DNA of 64,000 nucleotides from Symbiodinium natans. Lineage: Eukaryota > Sar > Dinophyceae > Suessiales > Symbiodiniaceae. The stretch is taken from contig CAJNDS010000569.1 of NCBI GenBank assembly GCA_905221605.1, positions 592,514 through 656,513 of the forward strand. Direction: 5' to 3'. Numbering within the stretch: the stretch's first letter is position 1; every line of letters starts with the position of its first letter. The position numbers and the translations under genes were made by a program. Shown piece after piece: positions 56,849-64,000 of the stretch. The notes beneath the pieces were generated by a model, which was not told the DNA's origin, did not search any database, and worked only from the letters and a program-made list of their open reading frames with translations.

Positions 56849-57218
56849 TGAAGCCAGACTGGATGCCTGCCGGCAGAAAAACGAGCCAGAAATTGAAATC
56901 GCTGCCCTGAAGGTCTTCTAGAGGATGTCCACAAAAAAACCTGCATCTTAGGCATAAGCCCTAAACCCTAAACCCTAAACCCTGAACCGATTGAAGCTTG
57001 TGCAGGGGGGGAGGTCTTGGGGCTTAACGTATTCAAGGCTGAAAGAATACATCGAGTGCTAATTAACCTTTGTTCATTGCCACCTGCCTTGTATAAATCT
57101 AGGGTTTAGGGTTTAGGATGTAGGGTTTAGTTCACGGTTCAGGGTTTTAAGTTAAGGCTTGTTGAAGCTGTGCTAAGAGAGGATATCACTCACTCAAATC
57201 AGTTGGAGTACGCGCATC

Positions 57219-57252
57219 CAAGCGTGCTTAACGCCCGATGCTGCACGTCAAC
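57219..57252 (-). CDS. Copy 2 exon i, VDVQHRALSTL
   Basis: 34 nt after ACACATGCAG|G, ending in phase 1 at a GA donor (GATGCG). Phases fit both neighbours. No counterpart was firmly found in copy 1, so this exon is less certain. Confidence 0.55.
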
Positions 57253-57536
57253 CTGCATGTGTGACGCCGACGCCTTGTTTGCACGTTCATGGGTACATTT
57301 ACGTGGGGTAATTGGTTATAACCTTAACTTATTGAGGCCACTGGCAACTCCACTTGCAACCTCAAAGTAGCCACTTTTTGCAACAACCTGGAAACCATAA
57401 GAATTGTGAAGACCCGTAGCCTTACGATGTGAGACCATGTAACCCACAGCTTGCACAGGGGGTTTAGGGTTTAGGGATAAGGATTTAGGGTTTAGGGTTT
57501 AGGGTTTAGGGTTAAGGTCATTCGGCTACCCACTAC

Positions 57537-57650
57537 CGCCCTCGCGCGTCCTAAGCCACCAAATCGTGTGCGAACCACTTGAAACGCCCCGACGAGGCTG
57601 CCGTACTTGGACGATGTCCACCGAACCGGAAGGTCTTCGAAGTTGAAAAC
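57537..57650 (-). CDS. Copy 2 exon h, VFNFEDLPVRW to GLGRARA
   Basis: 38 codons from CATGCAG|G to GTAGTGGG. Covers both copy 1 exons h and i without the 4.6-kb intron. VFNFEDLPVRW and YGSLVGAFQVVRTRFG are the conserved parts. Confidence 0.87.
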
Positions 57651-58108
57651 CTGCATGGGACCACACCCGGTACCCAAGGCGTTGCAGCTACGATGGAATG
57701 TGTTTAAGGACTGCGAGTTCTTAAAAGCAGTTTCTCGAGTTGTTTTTCATCTCTTCCTGCTGTGGCGCTGCCCTGGCCCGGAAGTTGCATGCATCTTGCG
57801 TTGCACAGGGTTGCTTCCCATCCAAGGATCGAAGGAATCTTGGAGAGTTATTGAATGTGAAACCATTGCCACTGGACTGAAGGCAAGCCAGACTCCCGTC
57901 TCGAACCCTAAGCCCTAAACCCCTGCCTGAAATCCCACCCAACCAAGATCCCGCATTGAGACCAAGCCTTCGGGCAAAAGCAAGAAAGGGCGCGTAAACG
58001 GAATCCGACCTGAAGCATATCACTCCCACCCAACTCCAAACCCTATAAAGCTAAACCCCAAACCCTAAACCCTAAACCCTAAACCCTAAACCCTAAATCC
58101 CGCCCTGC

Positions 58109-58162
58109 CTTGTTCGGGATGCTACCATCACTTTCGAGGCCGCGCTGTGCTTCGTCGCAGAC
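58109..58162 (-). CDS. Copy 2 exon g, VCDEAQRGLESDGSIPNK
   Basis: Eighteen codons between GAGCGCAG|G and a GC donor. Matches the second half of copy 1 exon g; CDEAQRGL is identical. Both copies end this exon at the same lysine. Confidence 0.87.
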
Positions 58163-58207
58163 CTGCGCTCTGACGCTGTGGCTCTGGGAGCCCTGGAGAG
58201 CCCCACG

Positions 58208-58419
58208 ACTTGCGCGTTTAGGGTTGATCAGGTTTATAGGGTTCTATAGGGTTCTATAGGGTTCTATAGGGTTCATAGGGTTTATAGGGTTTATAGGGCT
58301 TATAGGGCTTATAGGGTTTATAGGGCTTATAGGGCTTATAGGGTTTATAGGGTTTATAGGGCTTATAGGGTTTATAGGGTTTATAGGGTTTATAGGGTTT
58401 ACAGGGTTTATAGGGTTTC
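58208..58419. repeat. TATAGGGTT nonamer array filling a copy-2-specific intron
   Basis: About 20 nonamers with TATAGGGCT variants. A CCCTATAAA array on minus makes false NPINPINP ORFs. Confidence 0.95.
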
Positions 58420-58658
58420 GGGAAAGGACCTCGGCCAAGACTTGAAAAGTACTCCATCACGAGAATTTAACGGCATGCGTCAGCAGAGGCAGATGAGGAA
58501 ACCCCTCAGCAAGAAGTTTCGGAAACGTTGTGAACACCAGTGTTACTCGACATCTGCCCGCCCAAGACGCGCACCGCTGCAAAATTCCGGGGTTGGGAAC
58601 TCAGAGTAGCAGCCGGATCTTCCAATGAACATGGGCCGGTTTAGGGTGTGCGGCCCGC

Positions 58659-58760
58659 CTGCTGCATGAGCTGCGTGGTGTGCGGAGATGGGAAAAAGTC
58701 ATCAAGGGACAGGCCAGCGGCGAAGCTCACCGAGGGTGAGGCACTGGCGATGACTTTCAC
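58659..58760 (-). CDS. Copy 2 exon f, VKVIASASPSVSFAAG to LMQQ
   Basis: 34 codons after GCATCAAG|G, matching the acceptor used by copy 1 exon f, and ending CAG|GCGGGC, a GC donor. The frame stays open upstream to CCAG at 58787, an alternative start. It spans copy 1 exon f and the first part of exon g without an intron. Confidence 0.82.
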
Positions 58761-59081
58761 CTTGATGCATGAAAGTGGGCTCGTGTCTGGCAGATCCCAA
58801 AGCTGAGAAGGGCTACTACTATTTGCTTAAGAACCCCAAAATAATAACAGATAACAATCCCTACATTACCCTTAATAAGGAAGAACACTGTCATATTGTT
58901 CGGGGTTCATTCAGCAAGTTGTAGGCTATGCCTAAAACCCTAAATTCCAAATTCGAAATCCCATAACCAAACCAAGGGGAGCCTCCATATCCAGATCTAA
59001 GAAGGCCTGCTTCTTGACGGGGGTGGCTCTCGACCACTCCTCTGCGGGCTCCAGGGTTTAGGGTTTAGGGTTTAAGACTCC

Positions 59082-59249
59082 CATGTAGTACCTTCTTAGG
59101 TTAACCTTTGGGTTTTTTCAGGGGATTCTACTACCCCTAAAAGCTTGAAGGTTACTGTACCTACTCTACTACTACATGGCCTTTTTGGGGCCGTATACTA
59201 GAATCCCCAAAAACTAACCCAAAAAGGAACTGCAGTGGAGCCTTTGGGT
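59082..59249. mobile_element. Family B element joined to a family E right half
   Basis: 59082-59179 has CATGTAG...CTACATGG ends and the family B core GGTTAACCTTTGGG. It runs straight into GTATACTAGAATCCCC and GGAGCCTTTGGG of family E. Confidence 0.65.
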
Positions 59250-59366
59250 CGTTGTCTTTTGGCTCAGGGTTTTGCACCCACGCTTGTGGCAGCGACGCAG
59301 CAGTGGCTCGTTGCGTGGCTCTTGGCGCTTCAGCCGTCCACCGCTGTTGTCACTCTCCCCATGGTG

Positions 59367-59470
59367 GTTTGCGAAATTAGGGGTACCTTCTTGGGGTCCT
59401 TACTTTTAGTGGATCCTACTATTTGGGGGGGGTTCATTTTGCGAGTCCCCCTATTTTCGTAAACTTCCCA
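59367..59470. mobile_element. Family F element
   Basis: GCGAAATTAGGGGTACC, GATCCTACTATTTGGGG and CCCCCTATTTTCGTAAAC; the best family copy. Confidence 0.75.
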
Positions 59471-59859
59471 AATGTGGATCCAAAAAGTTGTCCTTTTAAT
59501 GCCTTCCCCCTCCCTCTTCCGGATCCCCGCCAGGCAATTGACGTCAAAGCGACACCCGGAGAACTTGTCGCGCGCACCCTGCAAGTTCAGAGCGCAACCA
59601 CCCTAAACCCTAAACCCTGAACCCTAAACCCTAAACCCTAAACCCTAAACCCTAAACCCCAAACCTGAACCCTTAACCATTATTGCCTCTCCAGCCGAGG
59701 AACAACACACCCGATGTCTTTATGATCTACTCCTCCCCACTCACTCTACTCTACTCTGCTTTGCTGTAATATACCATACTGCTTCTACTTTTCGAGTATG
59801 CTAATGAAAATTATCTTCTTCTCTATTGCATGCTTATCTTATATTATATGTGCTACCAC

Positions 59860-59985
59860 GAGGGGAATAACCCCTAAATAACCCCTAAGCTCCCTTACAA
59901 GGGTCCCTAAACCCTAAACCCTGAACCCTGAACCCTAAACCCTAAACCCTAAACCCTAAACCCTAAGGGTCCCTCCTTTAGTCCC
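59860..59985. mobile_element. Family M element split by a telomere-like array
   Basis: Left CCTTACAAGGGTCCCT and right AAGGGTCCCTCCTTTAGTCC surround a CCCTAAA array (59908-59967). The copy at 41070-41185 reads through without the array. Confidence 0.75.
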
Positions 59986-60085
59986 TTGATACCACAAGCC
60001 GGCTTCACTAGCCCGTCCTCTGGCGCCCAACTCTGTGTCGGGGAGATGACATCGGAGCAGCTGAGCTTCTCCTCACCTTGAAGTT

Positions 60086-60182
60086 GGGTTTAGGGTTTAG
60101 GGTTTAGGGTTTAGGGTTTAGGGTTTAGGGTTTAGGGTTTAGGGTTTAGGGTTTAGGGTTTAGGGTTTAGGGTTCTGGGTTG
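60086..60182. repeat. Telomere-like TTTAGGG array
   Basis: About 13 units, trailing into TTGTGGG and TTCTGGG variants. Confidence 0.95.
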
Positions 60183-60515
60183 TGGGTTGTGGGTTCTGGG
60201 GGGGCGGCTCTTGTTGGCTTTAAGGGTTCTTGGTAGCATTATTGCGGGGCATCTTTTCTACAACCCTGTTGTCGAAGTCCGAAACCTGCAGCCAGCAAAG
60301 GAAAGTCGCATTGCTTCCAAGCCTATGGCCCCTAGCAGGGCCAATGAGACGGAACTTTGGGGGTTTAGGGTTTATAGGGTTCAGGGTGAGGCGCCAAAGG
60401 TTGTGGTTTAGTACAGCTGCCTAAATGACGAAAGGCCTGTCAGGTTTGCCGTGGGCTGTCCGAGAAACAATGTGGCCGACTGGAATTACGGCTCACATGG
60501 CCCAAGACCCGGCAC

Positions 60516-60600
60516 TTGGGATGTTACCCCTAATGCTAACAGTAATTGGTGGTACAAAAATCCCGAGTAAGGACTGTTAGTATAACGGGGAACATCCCAA
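60516..60600. mobile_element. Family A element
   Basis: TTGGGATGTTACCCCTAATG to GGGGAACATCCCAA; flanks CCCGGCAC and CCCTGCAA (6 of 8). Left inner arm mostly lost. Confidence 0.8.
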
Positions 60601-60660
60601 CCCTGCAAAGGAACAACATCGCCACGCCCCGACCCTTTCCAGCTTCGTTGCCCCGAAACC

Positions 60661-60775
60661 CTTAGAAGCCCAGTGGTACCCTTTTCCCTGTTTTTTTGGT
60701 TCTGGGTTCCCTTCTAAAGTAGCCAGCGCAAACAAGTGTGCCCTTATTTTGACATGGTTGCTGGTGCGAGTGTGG
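60661..60775. mobile_element. Family G element, reverse orientation
   Basis: AGCCCAGTGGTACCCTTTTC and AGTGTGCCCTTATTTTGAC are the reverse of the 50068 copy. Confidence 0.6.
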
Positions 60776-61132
60776 CACCTCCCTAAACCCTGCAAATCCT
60801 ACCTCAAGAACCAACAGCTCCCACGAAGACTCACAACCTTTCTTGCTCAGGTTCTAGCAAGATACTGAAGCCTATGGCAGCATTATAGGCAACCCGCAAG
60901 CATAAAGGTTTTTAGGTTCTTAAGATTATAAACTCTTTTCCATCAAGCCTGGAGGCATCTGACGCCTAAGACCCTAAACCCTAAACCCTCAATTGGGTTT
61001 AGGGTTTAGGGTTTAGGGTTTGGGGTTTAGGGTTTAGGGTTTACTCAACCCTAAGCCCTAACCTCTACACCCTAAACCGCCAAAGCCACCCGAAAAGCTC
61101 GCCACGGACATCGAGCCGCACACCGTCGCTTC

Positions 61133-61157
61133 CTGCGCAATTCGAGAATGCAACGCC
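61133..61157 (-). CDS. Copy 2 exon e, microexon ALHSRIAQ
   Basis: 25 nt after GCGTGCAG|G. Phase 2 in and phase 0 out at a GA donor (GAAGCG) fit both neighbours. ALHSRIAQ takes the place of SLPSPMSP in copy 1 exon e, eight residues each. The short length makes this exon the weakest in the chain. Confidence 0.5.
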
Positions 61158-61197
61158 CTGCACGCCTCAATGCTTCTGCGGTTTAGGGTATAGGGTT

Positions 61198-61295
61198 ACG
61201 AAAAAGGGGAACCCCGAAAATAGACCCCCAAATAGTAAGATTCCCGTATAAAAAGGGGCCTCAATAAGGTACTCCTAATTTCGGAAACCCCCATA
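61198..61295. mobile_element. Family F element, reverse orientation
   Basis: ACGAAAAAGGGGAACCCC, CCCCCAAATAGTAAGATT and AATAAGGTACTCCTAATTTC. Confidence 0.7.
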
Positions 61296-61853
61296 TGCCT
61301 ATAACCCGAAGCCCCAAACCCCATAACTGCGAGCGAAAGATTGAAACCATTAAAGGCTCAAGTTGTTGGTCGCTTCCCGATAAAATCCGCGAGAATGTGC
61401 GTCTTTGCCATATTCCTCTCTTTTGCCCCACTAAAACTGCCCTTCGACCCGTGTTCGACATGCGATATCGGCAACTTTCGATCGATACGTCGGCGGGCCC
61501 TCTAAGGCCCAATGGCAAGAACGGACAAGTTTTTGAGTAATTAACAAGAGCCTCTTCGGAGGGAAAGATGTGCGAAAGAAGGCCCTACTTTGCCACTCCA
61601 GACCGGAAGCGTGGAATCCCGTACTAGCTAAGTCAGGCTGGGCACCCACTATGCAGTAGTAGATATCCAAAGGTACACTTGGGCCCTACGCCTATGATAT
61701 TTCTAAATCTGGTCCTTCAGGAGGCTACCTGTACCACTGTGCAGGGGGGGTACTCTACGTTCAAGTGAGCATTATAGGCTGTTCCCCCTAAACCCCTAAA
61801 CCCTTAAGCCCCTAAACCCTGAACCCCCGGCACACACTCTAAACCCTAAGAAC

Positions 61854-61922
61854 GGGTCCATGGCGTCGGTGGCTCGCTCGCCAGACAGGGATGGCGAGTC
61901 CGTGAAATCCCGTAGCCCCAGC
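61854..61922 (-). CDS. Copy 2 exon d, LGLRDFTDSPSLSGERATD
   Basis: 22 full codons from ATTTGAG|G to donor GTTCTTAGGG. It equals copy 1 exon d plus the first ten residues of exon e with only one amino acid change in that span. The intron begins within a telomere-like repeat. Confidence 0.87.
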
Positions 61923-62069
61923 CTCAAATGGTATCGGCCAACTTCGATCTAAACCAGGGCCCTAAACCCTCGAAAAATCAGGCCCTGCCCTAAACCCTAA
62001 ACCCTAAACCCTAAAACCTAAACCCTAAACCCTAGGAAAACGATCGCCTGCTCTTGGGTCCTAGGAATC

Positions 62070-62140
62070 CTGCCAGGCTGCAGATGGCGAACTTCTCCCT
62101 CCGAAGTCTCCGTCATCACTGCGAAGATCTCAACGCAGAC
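62070..62140 (-). CDS. Copy 2 exon c, VCVEIFAVMTETSEGEVRH
   Basis: 71 nt from CTCAAGAG|G to a GA donor (GATTCC); same length and phase as copy 1 exon c. VCVEIFAV matches VCIEVFHV; the second half has diverged. The upstream intron ends AACCCTAAACCCTCAAGAG. Confidence 0.75.
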
Positions 62141-62361
62141 CTCTTGAGGGTTTAGGGTTTAGGGTTTAGGGTTTAGGGTTTAGGGTTTCTTGAACACGAC
62201 CCAACACAACTTGGACTCGCGAGTTTAGGGTTTTTAGGGTTTGTAGTGTTTGTAGGGTTGATGGGGTTTATAGGGTTTATAGACTCGTTGGAACAAGGAT
62301 GCCGGCCCACACACAAGGACTCAAAGAGCGACGGCTAGAATCAAAACACGTGGCCTACGTA

Positions 62362-62471
62362 TTGGGATGCTACCACTTATACTAAGAGTCCTTAATAGGG
62401 ATTATCATGTGGCGGTACTGTAATCTAGTAATCCCTATTAAGGACTGTTAGTATAAGGGGGAACATCCCAA
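62362..62471. mobile_element. Family A element, full 110 bp
   Basis: Both arms near-consensus, ACTAAGAGTCCTTAATAGGG and CCCTATTAAGGACTGTTAGT. Flanks CCTACGTA and CCTATACA (6 of 8). Confidence 0.9.
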
Positions 62472-62582
62472 CCTATACAAATCAAAGTAGAGTTTGCAAA
62501 GGCCGGGAGCTAGCACGAGGTCGAAAGATTGAGCCCTCAAACCGAAAACCCTTAAAGCCGACTTTACTTTAAGCCTTGAATC

Positions 62583-62640
62583 TTGAGATGTTCCCTCCCC
62601 TTATACTAACAGATTTCAATAGGGACTTTAGTACCCCGTC
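62583..62640. mobile_element. Family A element, left half
   Basis: TTGAGATGTTCCCTCCCCTT and ACTAACAGATTTCAATAGGG; no right arm. Confidence 0.7.
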
Positions 62641-62882
62641 ACCTATAATAAAAACATATTCTTCCTTATAAGGTAAATAGGGGTCATGATGTTTTTTAAG
62701 CAAAGAGTAGTCAACCTCATTGGGCTAAGCCCTTTCGCCCGGGTTCTTTGTAGGGAATGGGGGAATGAGGTGCCTGCCCTATATCACCGCCCTCATTCCC
62801 TACACAGAACCAGAAAGCTTTTGGTCTAGGCCAGGGAATGCCGCAAGCAAACGATTCAGATCTGCACCTCGGCTCTCTTCAT

Positions 62883-62986
62883 CTTAGTTGTCCAGTACCT
62901 AGGGGTTTTAAAGGTTAACCTTTGGGAATATAAGGGGAATATATAAACCCAAAAAAGGTTAAAGGTTAGCTACTCTACTACTAAGT
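62883..62986. mobile_element. Family B element, TCAT duplication
   Basis: TCAT outside both ends; near-identical to 10266 and 31093. Lies in a copy-2-specific intron. Confidence 0.9.
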
Positions 62987-63269
62987 CATGCAGCCCTGGA
63001 ACCGGCAAGTAGCATTCTCGCCACTCAGCACGACGCCCCAAACCCCAGACCCTTTTCTCCAGCACCGTGAACCCTAAACCCCAGACTTCAAACCCCCCCC
63101 CCCCCGCCCGCCGACAAAAGAAACTCCCTACAAAACAAATCATACAGGCCCTAGCTTCGAATCCCCCTAAACCCTAAACCCTAAACCCTAAACCCTAAAC
63201 CCTAAACCCTAAAAACCCTAAACCCTACACTGCAAAAAAAGCTCAACCCGAAAAAAGTGCTTGAGGCGC

Positions 63270-63326
63270 CTTGTTGGAGAAAGTATCCACCAGGCGCGTG
63301 TGAAACGCGTGGGCGCCAGTGCCGAC
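63270..63326 (-). CDS. Copy 2 exon b, VGTGAHAFHTRLVDTFSNK
   Basis: Nineteen codons from GAGATCAG|G to a GC donor (GCGCCT). Spans copy 1 exon b and the start of exon c with no intron between. Confidence 0.87.
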
Positions 63327-63728
63327 CTGATCTCTGATAAGGCTCGAGGAGGTTTGGGGTTTGGGGTTTAGGGTTTAGGGTTTAGGGCTTTGGGGAGCTT
63401 AGGGTTGAGGGAGTTCAGGGTTTAGGGTTGCTTAGGTCTTTGGGGAGTTCGGGGTTTAGGGTTGCTGCAACGCTGTGCTTGAGAACTTGAGTCGACAATG
63501 TCATGAACTTCTGTCCATGGCTATTTGATTTCGGATTAGGGTCGAGAGTTTGGCGGTTGGCAGTGGCATCTGTGACTCAGGCCCCCAAACCCCAAACATG
63601 GCGGGATTTCCATGTAAAGCACAGGAGAGCAGCTTTAGGGTTCACATGACAATAGGGAGCCTTGTGTTAGGCCACCGCCCTGAACCCTCAACCCTAAACG
63701 TAAGAGAGCTCTAGATCAGACTAGTCGC

Positions 63729-63797
63729 GCAAATTGGGTTGAGCAAGAGTTCGGCAGCCCTGGCCGCGTCTGCCGCATGGATGAAGTCGGTGAAAGC
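63729..63797 (-). CDS. Copy 2 exon a, AFTDFIHAADAARAAELLLN
   Basis: 23 codons from ATACCAAG|G to a GC donor; ends PIC. Aligned with 41824-41881, sharing the terminal cysteine and splice position. Its acceptor lies four residues further upstream than in copy 1. Confidence 0.8.
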
Positions 63798-63952
63798 CTT
63801 GGTATCGCCACTTGTTTAGGGTTTGCTTTTGGGGGTACTTAGAATAGGGTTGCAAAGCATTCAAGGATACGATTCCTCATAACCTGATTTCGGATACTTG
63901 TAAACCCTAAACCTAACCTAAGCCTTAACCCTTTGCTGCTGCAGGCTTAAAC

Positions 63953-63975
63953 CTTTTTGAAGCTGGACTTGTTGA
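63953..63975 (-). CDS. Copy 2 first visible exon, VNKSSFKK
   Basis: 23 nt after GGCAGGCAG, ending AAG|GTTTAAG in phase 0, which fits exon a. Related to 8542-8565. The gene continues beyond the right edge. Confidence 0.6.
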
Positions 63976-64000
63976 CTGCCTGCCAGACGCCCGCCTATCC

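Larger units (their letters stand above)
56535..63975 (-). other. Unrecognised gene, copy 2
   Basis: Eleven exons in compatible phase give about 300 residues ending in a TAG. Ten acceptors are AG|G; donors are GT, GC (58658, 62070-region GA, 63269, 63728) or GA. The protein has no membrane segment or signal peptide in the visible part and contains conserved blocks AHAFHTRLVDTF, LRDFTDSPSLSGERATDAMD, DDFFPSPHTTQL, CDEAQRGL and FNFEDLPVRW. I cannot name the family. The 5' end lies beyond the window. Confidence 0.78.

Noticed and set aside
58244-58460. NPINP and KPYKPY repeat ORFs
   Set aside because: They translate the TATAGGGTT array inside an intron.
1-64000. Window as a chromosome end
   Set aside because: Telomere-type arrays are short, scattered, in both orientations and interrupted by genes and elements; no terminal array is seen.
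1-64000. Apicomplexan (Eimeria-like) origin
   Set aside because: Eimeria also has interstitial TTTAGGG repeats, but here there are no CAG-rich homopolymer-encoding stretches, while a spliced-leader match, GA/GC donors and a Mei2-like ORF point to a dinoflagellate.

Overview
The window reads as nuclear DNA of a dinoflagellate, and the genus cannot be fixed from sequence alone. Four signs agree. TTTAGGG/CCCTAAA telomere-type heptamers occur throughout. A 16-base match to the 3' end of the conserved dinoflagellate spliced leader lies at 12074-12089. An intronless Mei2-like RNA-recognition ORF lies at 31506-32087. Short exons have AG|G acceptors and a mix of GT, GC and GA donors, as described for Symbiodiniaceae. 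No bacterial operon, rRNA, CRISPR or convincing tRNA was seen. Most long ORFs are by-products of telomere-like, homopolymer or microsatellite DNA; the real coding sequence is in exons of 24-128 nt.

Every gene I can defend reads on the minus strand, as expected for a one-directional dinoflagellate gene block. From right to left: (1) copy 2 of an unrecognised gene, 63975 down to a stop at 56535, 11 exons in compatible phase, running off the right edge; (2) copy 1 of the same gene, 41881 down to about 27020, with the same exon order; (3) a third, looser relative starting at an ATG at 12020 just behind the spliced-leader relict, with exons at 10149-10093, 9695-9640, 9069-8965 and 8565-8542. Other exon-like blocks lie near 14.0, 15.0, 42.4, 43.6, 45.8, 46.9 and 50.3 kb. 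The Mei2-like ORF sits inside a 4.6-kb intron of copy 1.

The main discovery comes from aligning copy 1 with copy 2. Their proteins line up almost without gaps, yet seven introns are present in only one copy (four in copy 1, three in copy 2). Six are shared. The copy-specific introns run from 207 to 4615 nt. All contain telomere-like repeats or variants, several have the repeat within a few bases of the splice site, and most have short direct repeats across the two junctions. This suggests very active intron turnover fed by telomere-type repeats and small transposons.

The rest is repeat. At least a dozen families of short (70-370 bp) inverted-repeat elements are scattered here. Family A (about 100 bp, ends TTGGGATG/CATCCCAA) has about 20 copies with 8-bp target duplications. 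Family B (about 104 bp, ends CTTAG/CTAAG) has ten copies with 4-bp duplications. Family C has TTAA-flanked ends. A 1.2-kb fold-back element with an 8-bp duplication sits in intron 1 of the spliced-leader gene. Telomere-like arrays also occur as 7-, 8- and 9-mer variants. G or C homopolymers up to 34 nt are common, whereas long A or T runs are rare. Stretches 15.1-21.5, 22.2-26.2, 46.4-50.0 and 52.2-56.5 kb hold mainly such repeats.
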